A program made the position numbers and the translations under genes. From Candidatus Fermentibacterota bacterium (GTDB taxonomy: Bacteria; Fermentibacterota; Fermentibacteria; Fermentibacterales; JCC-6): a DNA stretch of 41,631 nucleotides. The stretch spans positions 1 through 41,631 of the forward strand of contig JAUWSQ010000022.1 in the NCBI GenBank assembly GCA_030609965.1, written 5' to 3'. The stretch's first letter is position 1; every line of letters begins with the position of its first letter. Under the pieces are notes generated by a model. It was not told the DNA's origin. It worked only from the letters and a program-made list of their open reading frames with translations, and ran no database searches. Below are positions 16,001 through 23,131 of the stretch, one piece after another.

Positions 16001-16847
16001 CTTTCTCATGAGCTTCCGGAGCTCCGAACAGGCTCAGAAAATAGAATCCGTTCGAATCGTAGTGAACTCCGTTGAAGAACCCTCCCGTTTCCTCTGAAGA
16101 CTGTATTACCTCCGGAGCTATTGATTTGATCAATTTCTGATCATCTTCTTCAACATCCGTCGGAGTCAGGAACACAGAGAAAACTCTTCTGAACTCACCA
16201 TAGGGATCCGAATTGAGTAATTTCTCTGGGAAAAAGCTGGTTTCGAGAACTCTATCCGGAGACCGCCCGCCCATTCTGTCAAGGGTATAAGTTTCATCTG
16301 CGGGTGTCTTTTCCCTGCATAAGGCAAACTCTCCCTGTTCCGGCCTTTCAAGAGCCTTGTAAGCTCTTCTGAATACGTCTCCGGCGAAGAACCAGCCCTT
16401 CCTCTCTCTTCCGAAAATTCCCCAGTCAATTTTTCCATCACAACCGCCGGCTCTGAATTCGATTCCAGCGGTTGAAGATGCTGATGCGAGCGCCAGTCTT
16501 TTAAGCATCTCTTTCGCAAAAGCCTCTGCTTTTTCAATAGCTGTTCCCGGAAAGATCACTGCAAATGAATCTCCACTGTATCCGGATACAAAACCTCCAC
16601 TTCCCCTGATCATTGAGAGGATCCCTCTGGTATAAATTCTGTTCAGTGTATTTGACAGGGCTTCCGCTCCGCTGTTTCCCTGTCTGGACAGGGTTTCGGC
16701 CACGGATGTGAAGCCTGATGCATCGAATATCAGAACACTTCCGGAAAAAGACCCTGAGAGATTACCATCGGATAGACTTAGTGAGATCAGCCGGGGAACA
16801 AGATTAAGCACTCTTTTCCTCTCTGCACTTGAATTGAACTGCAGCAT
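13023..16847 (-). CDS. Tandem class III cyclase - AAA ATPase - TPR protein (soluble-adenylyl-cyclase-like)
   Basis: A 1274-residue cytoplasmic protein. C1 (about 35-170) has FDASGFTSV and GYSGDSFAVIF, giving the two metal-binding aspartates Asp42 and Asp93. C2 (about 220-370) lacks both aspartates (VFLTPTDVEEDD, FLSLFGAP) but keeps LGSQVNIAARI with Asn332 and Arg336, the transition-state pair. This is the asymmetric C1/C2 division of mammalian soluble adenylyl cyclase. Next come GRDEELGII and an AAA/NACHT-like ATPase with Walker A SASAGTGKS (about 425-433) and Walker B LFIVIDDIQWLDD (about 566). TPR-like helical repeats occupy about 830-1180. It lies 37 bases after the transketolase gene and is probably its operon partner. 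cAMP or cGMP as product is inferred, not shown. Confidence 0.9.
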   Translation of the reverse strand: MLQFNSSAERKRVLNLVPRLISLSLSDGNLSGSFSGSVLIFDASGFTSVAETLSRQGNSGAEALSNTLNRIYTRGILSMIRGSGGFVSGYSGDSFAVIFPGTAIEKAEAFAKEMLKRLALASASSTAGIEFRAGGCDGKIDWGIFGRERKGWFFAGDVFRRAYKALERPEQGEFALCREKTPADETYTLDRMGGRSPDRVLETSFFPEKLLNSDPYGEFRRVFSVFLTPTDVEEDDQKLIKSIAPEVIQSSEETGGFFNGVHYDSNGFYFLSLFGAPEAHEKDQERALTFARQIQNSAPFPVRIAVSSGTVYAGFLGFREMGTYTVLGSQVNIAARIMRFEKNSGIYASDSIAADIPESRIAISARVKGIADEVNIFRLDNSTVDSGRHPFEGKLLGRDEELGIITDLARQSADNCIGNSLLVSASAGTGKSHLLWEAGSILETQGFRRIHLRCEDIIIRSFGPFVTFLRGYFQQRRDSSEKDNFAVFSRIFKRTCTNLRDQYPKGVQELERTVSFLSALLGLDMPGSLYHQVGPEGKQENTITALRELFLGIAHPESLFIVIDDIQWLDDSSESLVRSMIRNLDNLPIILALAARTHDDGSRIEIPSEKDTVIIDLEPLQQQTLPELVKGILGGIPGPDLEKFLAAHSGMNPFYLRQYAVYLAESDSIQKKNNIITLSASPDKIPRGIVDLLMARIDRLSGDLKRVVRTASVLGFEFNARVLSAMLTGRELAPLLSNGAEEKLWSSVSEIVYIFHHGLLRETVYSMQLESELVKLHNIAACAIENIYPGDETFFPDLAYHWDRAKDSETACFYLDKVLGAASESGDVKLAYKCIVRLRELLELQPDRKDQLIGIMIREIKILGIFARCREAVELAERTEELALGAGDEKRYAEAMGMRAWLTSRLGDLKTAMEVNEKALEIHNELGYLKGIYESTGYLAAIKFMTGHVSEARTLFEKQLRIFEEMKDDTESSAKVYNNMASTAVDPAEKQQILEKAIDVAKQHKDKRLHSVSLGNLADVFHNRNQFEEAELTYRKALDIAREIGDRYYISYHSCGLAILKTDKGDYSGALKMLQEYCETSRDIGIRYGEAEALGYMAVVLMKQGKLEQALSTFDKAILIFQELDYVHYIYYFQADRARTLFRLGRLREAEAAARESNSLIEKQEKSEAMPENDSLLQRIRFENTESLEEKLSCIRAVQEIISKASNPVSIVIPVHDIWQMVQIPVDDMPEELSPAVLKKELVKILDRAVEEKPTHDIISIREDLKGPEVTCDT

Positions 16848-16884
16848 TGAGACACAACAGATTCGCAGGTGGCGAGGCGGTGTA

Positions 16885-18810
16885 TCAGGATAATTCAGCC
16901 AGAATGTACTCCGCTACCTGTTCGGGGAGGAGCCCGGCCATCCTGTAAAGGTCTTCCGGGTCACCCGATACCCCATACCGGGTTACGCCCTTTCTTCTGA
17001 GATTGATAGCTTTCGGGAAACCTGCAGCGACAATCGCTATCTTCGCCCCCATGCCGGTGTCACGGTCGTGATCTTCCAGTGTAACGACAAGCCTGTATTC
17101 TGACAGTTCTTCAAGCAGTTCTGCATTTGTGCATAACGGGCAGCTTACGGCGTAGACAGCTGTATTTATATCACTGCCCAGAAGTAATTCCCTGGCTTCA
17201 AGTGCTTTACAAACCATGTTGCCCATTGCTACGATCGCCACATCGGAACCTTCCCTTATATGGTCATGGAGGCCGTACACGAACCTGTACTCTTTGCCGT
17301 AGAACGGTTCTCCGTTCTCTTTCGTGATAATCGGCAGTTTCGATCTTCCCATTGCGATGAAGAAATTCCCCGGATTCACTGCAGCGTACCTTATCACCCT
17401 GTCGGTCTGATCAGGGTCTGCCGGTACTACCGTATTGTAATGGTAGAGTGATCCCATAAGACTTATGTAGTTGATGCAGTGGTGAGTCTTTCCATCCATC
17501 CCGACATCCAGACCGCAATGGGTTGCTACAACCTTGAGGTTGGTCATGTTGATGTCGTTCAGCCTGTGCTGGTTGAATGTTTCATCCGCTGCGAAAACTC
17601 CGAAATCCGACCAGAAGACAACCTTACCCGCTATTGAAGCAGCACCCGCGGCAGTAGCTGTGTTGTGCTCCATTATACCCGACTGAAAGAAATGATCGGG
17701 ATATTCATTACCGAACTGCTTCGTTTTCACCGAACCAGCAAGATCACAGTCGAAAACCAATGGAAGGTTATCCTTGTTCATTTCTGCAAGATCCATCAGC
17801 GCAGCTCCAAAAGCACTTCTATTGTCTGTCCTGTGATCCGCATCGTAGATGATGGGAGTTCCCTCACTGCCCAGTACCGGGCAGGGAAACCTGAGATCGA
17901 AATCTCCCTCTCCCGTCCAGCCGTTCTTTCTGAGTTCGGTCAGTTCATCGAGGTCATCAGTCAGGCCAAGTTCATATAGAGCGGATTCAAGCTGATCGGG
18001 AGATAGAGCCCTGCCATGATACTGAGCATCGTTCTCCATGAATGAGACGCCTTTGCCCATGACGGTCATTGCCATGATTAGCCGGGGCGCGCCGGGTACT
18101 TCTTCCGGTTTCAGTGCCCTGTAAAGGGCGGGAAGGCTGTGACCATCGACTTCGGTGACATCCCAGCCGTCAGCCCTGTACTCTGCGGCAATATCCGTGT
18201 ACATGACCCTGTCGGTGCGTCCGGATATCTGAAGACCGTTGCAGTCTACAACAACTGTAATGTTATTGAGGTCGTATTTCCGTATGAATCTTCTTGCTTC
18301 CGCTATCTGGCCTTTCTGATGTTCACCGTCACCTGTGACGATCCAAACATGGTTTCGTATACCGTTTGCCCTGTCGGCAAGAGCCATCCCCGCTCCGGCG
18401 GACACTCCCTGTCCAAGATTTCCCGTTGTCAGCTCAACTCCTGGAACGGATCTCTCAATGTGCCCTTCGAAGGGGCTGCCTGCCTTCCTGAATGTGGCAA
18501 CTGCCCTCTGGAGGTCGAAGAAGTCCAGCCTGCCCAGTGTGGAATAGACAGCGGGTGAAGTATGCCCGTGGCTCACTACTATCCTGTCCCGACCGATCAT
18601 CAGTGGATTATTTGGATCTACGTTGGCCTGAGACCAGAGCAGAGCGAAGATTTCAAGTGAAGACATCGAACCGCCCGGATGACCGCTGCCCGCTAGCGTT
18701 GTCATCTTCAGAATATCACCCCTGGCGTTCCGGCAAAATTCCTTCAGTAACTTCTGTGCGCCTGCCCGAATATCAGAAGGTACAAACAGTGTTCGTTCTA
18801 TATTGCTCAA
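16885..18810 (-). CDS. tkt: Transketolase
   Basis: A 641-residue, full-length thiamine-diphosphate enzyme of the pentose phosphate pathway. The start is TTG 18810, overlapping the ftcD stop by three bases; no ATG precedes the conserved domain, and GGAAGG lies upstream. Motifs are SGHPGGSMSSLEIFALLW (N-terminal His region), HGHTSPAVYSTLG, TGNLGQGVSAGAGMALADR, the ThDP motif VTGDGEHQKGQIAEA to VVVDCNGLQISG, and the pyrimidine domain FWSDFGVFAADETFNQ. Linkage to ftcD and the cyclase is unusual, and no other pentose phosphate gene is near. Confidence 0.95.
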   Translation of the reverse strand: MSNIERTLFVPSDIRAGAQKLLKEFCRNARGDILKMTTLAGSGHPGGSMSSLEIFALLWSQANVDPNNPLMIGRDRIVVSHGHTSPAVYSTLGRLDFFDLQRAVATFRKAGSPFEGHIERSVPGVELTTGNLGQGVSAGAGMALADRANGIRNHVWIVTGDGEHQKGQIAEARRFIRKYDLNNITVVVDCNGLQISGRTDRVMYTDIAAEYRADGWDVTEVDGHSLPALYRALKPEEVPGAPRLIMAMTVMGKGVSFMENDAQYHGRALSPDQLESALYELGLTDDLDELTELRKNGWTGEGDFDLRFPCPVLGSEGTPIIYDADHRTDNRSAFGAALMDLAEMNKDNLPLVFDCDLAGSVKTKQFGNEYPDHFFQSGIMEHNTATAAGAASIAGKVVFWSDFGVFAADETFNQHRLNDINMTNLKVVATHCGLDVGMDGKTHHCINYISLMGSLYHYNTVVPADPDQTDRVIRYAAVNPGNFFIAMGRSKLPIITKENGEPFYGKEYRFVYGLHDHIREGSDVAIVAMGNMVCKALEARELLLGSDINTAVYAVSCPLCTNAELLEELSEYRLVVTLEDHDRDTGMGAKIAIVAAGFPKAINLRRKGVTRYGVSGDPEDLYRMAGLLPEQVAEYILAELS

Positions 18811-20513
18811 GAATCCCGGCCTTCCATTTTTTTGATAAGTTTGTCCCGAACCCTGTTGAATACGCTGTCGGCATTTTCAAGCGATGCTGCGAGGTACTCC
18901 TCCGCCAGCTTCAATGTGCTGCCGACGTATTCGGAATCCTCAATTTCACCAAGGTTGATCAGCACATTGTAGTACGCGCTTACCGCTGCCGCCCTGGCTG
19001 CCGCCGCGGCTACACCCGCATCGGAAACCGAAGCCTGCATGCCCTTCTCTTCAAGGGATGATGCCATTCTGATTATTGCAGGGCACTGACTGAGTACCCG
19101 CAGGGGTACTTCTATTGCTCTCTTTACTGCGGCCTCTACGTCTCCGCCCTGTCTGGCTGCATCCATCCATTCGTTGAATGCGGCGGTATCATCATCGATC
19201 GCGTTGAGAAGATCATCTTTGACTGATTGTGCTTCTGGAGCTATCTCGCGCATCAGGTCCCAGTTATCTCTGCATTTTCTATTCTTCACTGTCAGGTTGG
19301 CTACCATAGCATCAAGGGAAGCTCCCATAGCTCCAATGAGCGCTGCTGCTGAACCGCCCCCCGGTGCTGGAGAATCGGTCGAAAGTTCATCTGCGAAATC
19401 ACAGCATGTTTTACCCGAAAGGTTCACATCCTTTTCGGTGACCATGTACTCGATGATCTTCTCGTCCGGATCGAATGGAGCTACATCTTGAAGACCCATT
19501 GATCTGATGGCGATCTCGATGAGTTCCTTTTGAGGAACACCGGTTGTTCTGCCCTGTCTGCCCGTTGACGAGAGACCTGCATTCTGCTTTTCAACATAGA
19601 AGCGCCCGGCTTCCAGCATAGCTTCGAGAGGCAGAAGACCGACCACTTCAGAACCCGTTACCCTCGCTCCCAGTTTCTCAGCTTCCTCCCTCGCTGCTTC
19701 GAAGCCGATGTGAAGGGGAGTGACAGAGAGGTCGGTGAGATTCATTGTCACCTGGGCCGTATCGTACTCCTCTATGTACCAGCCAGTTGCCTTGCAGCAC
19801 TGGAGTTTGCCCGGCTGCTTTGTTTTATTGCCGTCTTCATCACGGATAAATTTCCAGTTGCTGTCGCGTAAAAATCTGCCGTTGTCTCTTATCGTAAGGC
19901 CGATATCCCTGGCTACACCGGGATCCTTAGTATTCAGATTCACATTGTATGCGATAAGAAAATTTCTGGCACCAATTGTGCATACTCCGGTTTTTGCAAC
20001 GCTTTCATTCCATTCGTTTGGACCGAAGTCCGGTTTCCATTCAGGCTTTCCAAGTTTGTCCGGAAGAGCTTCGTACTCCCCCTCCCGGATATTTGGGAGC
20101 TTCTCCCATTCCGGTTTTGAGGCAGCTTTTTCGTACAGGTATACAGGTATTCCAAGTTCATCACCTACCCGTTTTCCGAGTTTACGGGCAAGCTCTGCGC
20201 ATTCCTCCATTGATATACCGGAGACCGGTACGAAGGGACAGACATCTGTGGCGCCGTGCCGCGGATGCTCACCTGTCTGCGTACTCATGTCGATAAGCTC
20301 TCCAGCTTTCTTTATGAGCTGAAAACACGCTTCCACTACTGGCTCGGGATCACCTGCAATGGTGATAACCGTTCTGTTTGTTGCAGCGCCCGGATCAACA
20401 TCCAGAACTCTGCAGCCTGCAACCTTCGATGCGGCCTTAACAACTTCATCGATCAATTCTTTATTCTGCCCCTCCGAGATATTAGGAACAGCTTCGACTA
20501 TTTTCCTGGACAT
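18807..20513 (-). CDS. ftcD: Bifunctional glutamate formimidoyltransferase / formimidoyl-THF cyclodeaminase
   Basis: The start is taken at ATG 20513 (MSRKIVEAVPNISEGQN) with AGGAGG six bases upstream; the frame is open to 20579. The first about 300 residues form the formimidoyltransferase (VPNISEGQN, CRVLDVDPGAATNRTVITIA, TGEHPRHGATDVCPFVPV). Residues from about 385 form the cyclodeaminase (FADELSTDSPAPGGGSAAAL, DAGVAAAAARAA). Together they move the formimino group from histidine breakdown to tetrahydrofolate and release ammonia to give methenyl-THF. hutH lies 18 kb away; hutU and hutI were not found in the window. It heads the minus-strand operon with transketolase and the cyclase. Confidence 0.95.
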   Translation of the reverse strand: MSRKIVEAVPNISEGQNKELIDEVVKAASKVAGCRVLDVDPGAATNRTVITIAGDPEPVVEACFQLIKKAGELIDMSTQTGEHPRHGATDVCPFVPVSGISMEECAELARKLGKRVGDELGIPVYLYEKAASKPEWEKLPNIREGEYEALPDKLGKPEWKPDFGPNEWNESVAKTGVCTIGARNFLIAYNVNLNTKDPGVARDIGLTIRDNGRFLRDSNWKFIRDEDGNKTKQPGKLQCCKATGWYIEEYDTAQVTMNLTDLSVTPLHIGFEAAREEAEKLGARVTGSEVVGLLPLEAMLEAGRFYVEKQNAGLSSTGRQGRTTGVPQKELIEIAIRSMGLQDVAPFDPDEKIIEYMVTEKDVNLSGKTCCDFADELSTDSPAPGGGSAAALIGAMGASLDAMVANLTVKNRKCRDNWDLMREIAPEAQSVKDDLLNAIDDDTAAFNEWMDAARQGGDVEAAVKRAIEVPLRVLSQCPAIIRMASSLEEKGMQASVSDAGVAAAAARAAAVSAYYNVLINLGEIEDSEYVGSTLKLAEEYLAASLENADSVFNRVRDKLIKKMEGRDS

Positions 20514-20628
20514 CTGATCCTCCTGATGAGAAAGAAGGTATTCCTGAGAATGTAATTTTCCTGTAGATTCAAGTGTCAAAGCTAGGAAAAGGTGCTCTTA
20601 AAGTCAACGATTTATGATGGGGGAGTCG

Positions 20629-21813
20629 ATGTTGCGTGGAGTAATTGAAGGGTTCTACGGCAAACCCTATAGTACCCGCCAGAGAGGGATTCTAATTCGG
20701 TATCTTTCACTTCTTGATGAAGCTGCTTTTGTCTACGCACCCAAGAATGACCCTTTCCACAGGCCCCGGTGGAGGGAAGATTATCCGGCAGGGCAATGGT
20801 CTGAACTTACAGCTAATATCAGTGAGGCTGCGGCATCCGGAGTTAAGTTCATATTTGGTATAAGTCCATGGCAATTCAATAACGATGAAAGCAATTATCT
20901 GAGGAAAAAAGCTGAGAGAGCTGTTGTTGCCGGCGCTTCCGGGATAGCCGTGCTTTTTGATGACATTCCTGAAAGAGCGGACGCGAAGCTTGCTATCCGC
21001 CAGCTTAAGCTTGCTCGCGAAGCTCTCGATGGCTTTGACTGCGCGATATACCTCTGCCCCTCGATTTACTGTTTGGAATTCCTTGAAAGATATGAGGGCG
21101 CTGATTACCTCACTGCATGGAGGAACAGTGTACCCGGCAGCTGGAAATCCTTCTGGACAGGGAACGGTGTGATATCCCGGGAGCTTGATGAAAATATTAT
21201 GAGGGGAGCGAGGGACTTACTTGGCGGTGAAACTGTGATATGGGATAATCTACTGGCTGATGATTACTGCCTGCGAAGGATATACCTCGCTGGTCTGCAG
21301 GACAGAATAATCGATGGGTACTCATCCTTCATCAACCCTTCATCCTGTTTTCCAGTGGCTCTTCATGCTGTCTATATGCTTCTGCAGGCTTCGCGGATCA
21401 GCTGCAGCTTTCCTTCCGAGCTGGGGAATATGCCGCAGGCCTGGGATATTCTCAGCGGATTTCATTACCTTCCCTGGTATCCTGGTACCGGGACTGATTC
21501 CCTGCTGCGGGAGCTTGAAAATGCCGTTTCGGACGGCCCTTCAGGACAGCTGATGGAAAAATTAAGTAATATATCAGTAGTTCTGGGCAGGTTTATCGAC
21601 TCAATCGAAGAGATCGAGGAAGGTTTTGAGCTGATGCCCTACATCGTGGACGTCAAAAAAATCATCTCCTGGTGGGAAGATATTCTTAAGTTACGTTCCC
21701 GGTCTGAAAGAATGACGAGGTTAAAATATCTCATGTTTCAAAGGCTTCCCTTCGATCATCCACTTGCAATGATCACAGCGGAGCTTGCAACGAACGGCGG
21801 AAGAGGGGAATAA
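20629..21813 (+). CDS. GH84-family beta-N-acetylglucosaminidase (O-GlcNAcase-like)
   Basis: A 394-residue TIM-barrel enzyme from ATG 20629, with GGGGGAG just upstream; ATG 20614 is an alternative without a ribosome site. GH84 signatures are LRGVIEGFYGKPYS, FVYAPKNDPFHRPRWRED, VLFDDIPE with the catalytic Asp pair, YLCPSIYC, FWTGNGVISREL and VIWDNLLADDY. The family removes GlcNAc from proteins or glycans by substrate-assisted catalysis. There is no signal peptide, so the enzyme is probably cytoplasmic, unlike many secreted bacterial members, and it is a bare catalytic domain. Its TAA overlaps the ThyX-like ATG by one base. Confidence 0.85.
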   Translation: MLRGVIEGFYGKPYSTRQRGILIRYLSLLDEAAFVYAPKNDPFHRPRWREDYPAGQWSELTANISEAAASGVKFIFGISPWQFNNDESNYLRKKAERAVVAGASGIAVLFDDIPERADAKLAIRQLKLAREALDGFDCAIYLCPSIYCLEFLERYEGADYLTAWRNSVPGSWKSFWTGNGVISRELDENIMRGARDLLGGETVIWDNLLADDYCLRRIYLAGLQDRIIDGYSSFINPSSCFPVALHAVYMLLQASRISCSFPSELGNMPQAWDILSGFHYLPWYPGTGTDSLLRELENAVSDGPSGQLMEKLSNISVVLGRFIDSIEEIEEGFELMPYIVDVKKIISWWEDILKLRSRSERMTRLKYLMFQRLPFDHPLAMITAELATNGGRGE

Positions 21814-23126
21814 TGAATATCCAGCTGGCTGGATACAACACCGACATACAGAACGGGGGCAATACCCCGGAAACACTTTCAGCCGCATATGCGCGGATCA
21901 GCCGGGATTCCAGGCCGATCAGCACTCTCCGGAAGGAAGCAGCTGCGGAAGTGGAGAAAGCACGGGCATCCAACAGATGTATCATCTTCGATTACGGTCA
22001 TGGGTCAGTTGCCGAGCACGCCGTATTCAATTTTGATGTTCTTGATGTTTCAAGGCTTGCTGCAGAGGAGCTTCAGAGTTTCCGCATGGCCAGTTTTACA
22101 GAAAAATCCCAGAGGTATATCCGAATAGGTGAAGATCTTGTGGTCCCCCCGGAACTGAACAGGGACGAAGAAGGGGATTATCGAGAATGCGCCTCGAAGC
22201 TGTTTCAGCTTTACAACAGGATCTACGACAGCCTCCGAAGCAGCGGCCTTGCGAAGGACAAAGCAAAAGAGGATGCAAGGTACGTTCTGCCTTTAGCCAC
22301 CTCATGCCAGATGGGTATGACGGTCAATGCCAGAGAACTTGAGCTTATGGTGAGAAGATTGTCATGTCATCCATTTGCCGAAGTAAGGATGATTGCCGCC
22401 AGACTTCTCGAGCTGGTGATGGAAGCGGCTCCCTCACTGTTCCTGTTCCTCGAGCCCACAGCAATGGACACTTTCGCACATTCTTTGTCTCCTGTTCAAT
22501 CCAGCCCATCGGATTGCGTAGTACTTCTGGATTGTGATGACGATTCTAAGGTAGGGTCTCTGCTTATTCAATGGAGCATAGGCAGCTCCCTTGATTCCTC
22601 GATTAAGATGTGGTCTGAACTTGACGCGCAGAGCAGGGAGGAGCTTTTCACCGACGCTTTTACCGGACTTGGAATCCATGATTCCCTTCCCAGAATGTGG
22701 GAATTCTTCAGTGCTGAATTCCAGCTGGTTCTATCGGCAACAGCGTACGCCCAGCTGAAAAGGCACCGCATGTGCAGCAGGCTGGTCTCGGTCTACGATC
22801 CGATTCTGGGGGTAACTGTCCCCGCGTCTATTTCCGGCGCCGGTCTTGAGGATGATTTGATGACAGGTATGCATGAAGCGGAAACAGCGGCAGGTACACT
22901 GGGGAAACTGTATCCCTATATGCTGACAAATGCTCACAGGAGAAGGGTGGTTCTAAGTATGAACGGGCGAGAGCTCTACCATTTTTCAAGACTGAGGGAA
23001 GATGCCCATGCTCAGTGGGATATCAGGGAGATAGCCCACATAATGATGTCTTCTCTAAGGGAGAAAGCGCCGCTTACATTCATGCTTACCGGCGGGAAAT
23101 CCGAGGTCTCGGATCTGTTCAATTGA
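21813..23126 (+). CDS. thyX: Double-domain ThyX-like protein (FAD-dependent thymidylate synthase family)
   Basis: A 437-residue protein, twice the length of normal ThyX (about 220-250). Domain 1 has HGSVAEHAVFNF and SFRMASFTEKSQRYIRI, matching the ThyX motif RHRxxSxNxxSxRY except that RHR reads SFR. It then has LPLATSCQMGMTVNARELEL. Domain 2 has YAQLKRHRMCSRLVSVYDP, where RHR is kept but SxRY is lost, and MNGRELYHFSRLREDAHAQW DIREIA, the nucleotide-binding half. The two degenerate halves seem to complement each other. ThyX makes dTMP using FAD and methylene-THF; whether this one is active is uncertain. No thyA is in the window. It is translationally coupled to the GH84 gene. Confidence 0.82.
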   Translation: MNIQLAGYNTDIQNGGNTPETLSAAYARISRDSRPISTLRKEAAAEVEKARASNRCIIFDYGHGSVAEHAVFNFDVLDVSRLAAEELQSFRMASFTEKSQRYIRIGEDLVVPPELNRDEEGDYRECASKLFQLYNRIYDSLRSSGLAKDKAKEDARYVLPLATSCQMGMTVNARELELMVRRLSCHPFAEVRMIAARLLELVMEAAPSLFLFLEPTAMDTFAHSLSPVQSSPSDCVVLLDCDDDSKVGSLLIQWSIGSSLDSSIKMWSELDAQSREELFTDAFTGLGIHDSLPRMWEFFSAEFQLVLSATAYAQLKRHRMCSRLVSVYDPILGVTVPASISGAGLEDDLMTGMHEAETAAGTLGKLYPYMLTNAHRRRVVLSMNGRELYHFSRLREDAHAQWDIREIAHIMMSSLREKAPLTFMLTGGKSEVSDLFN

Positions 23127-23131
23127 AATGA

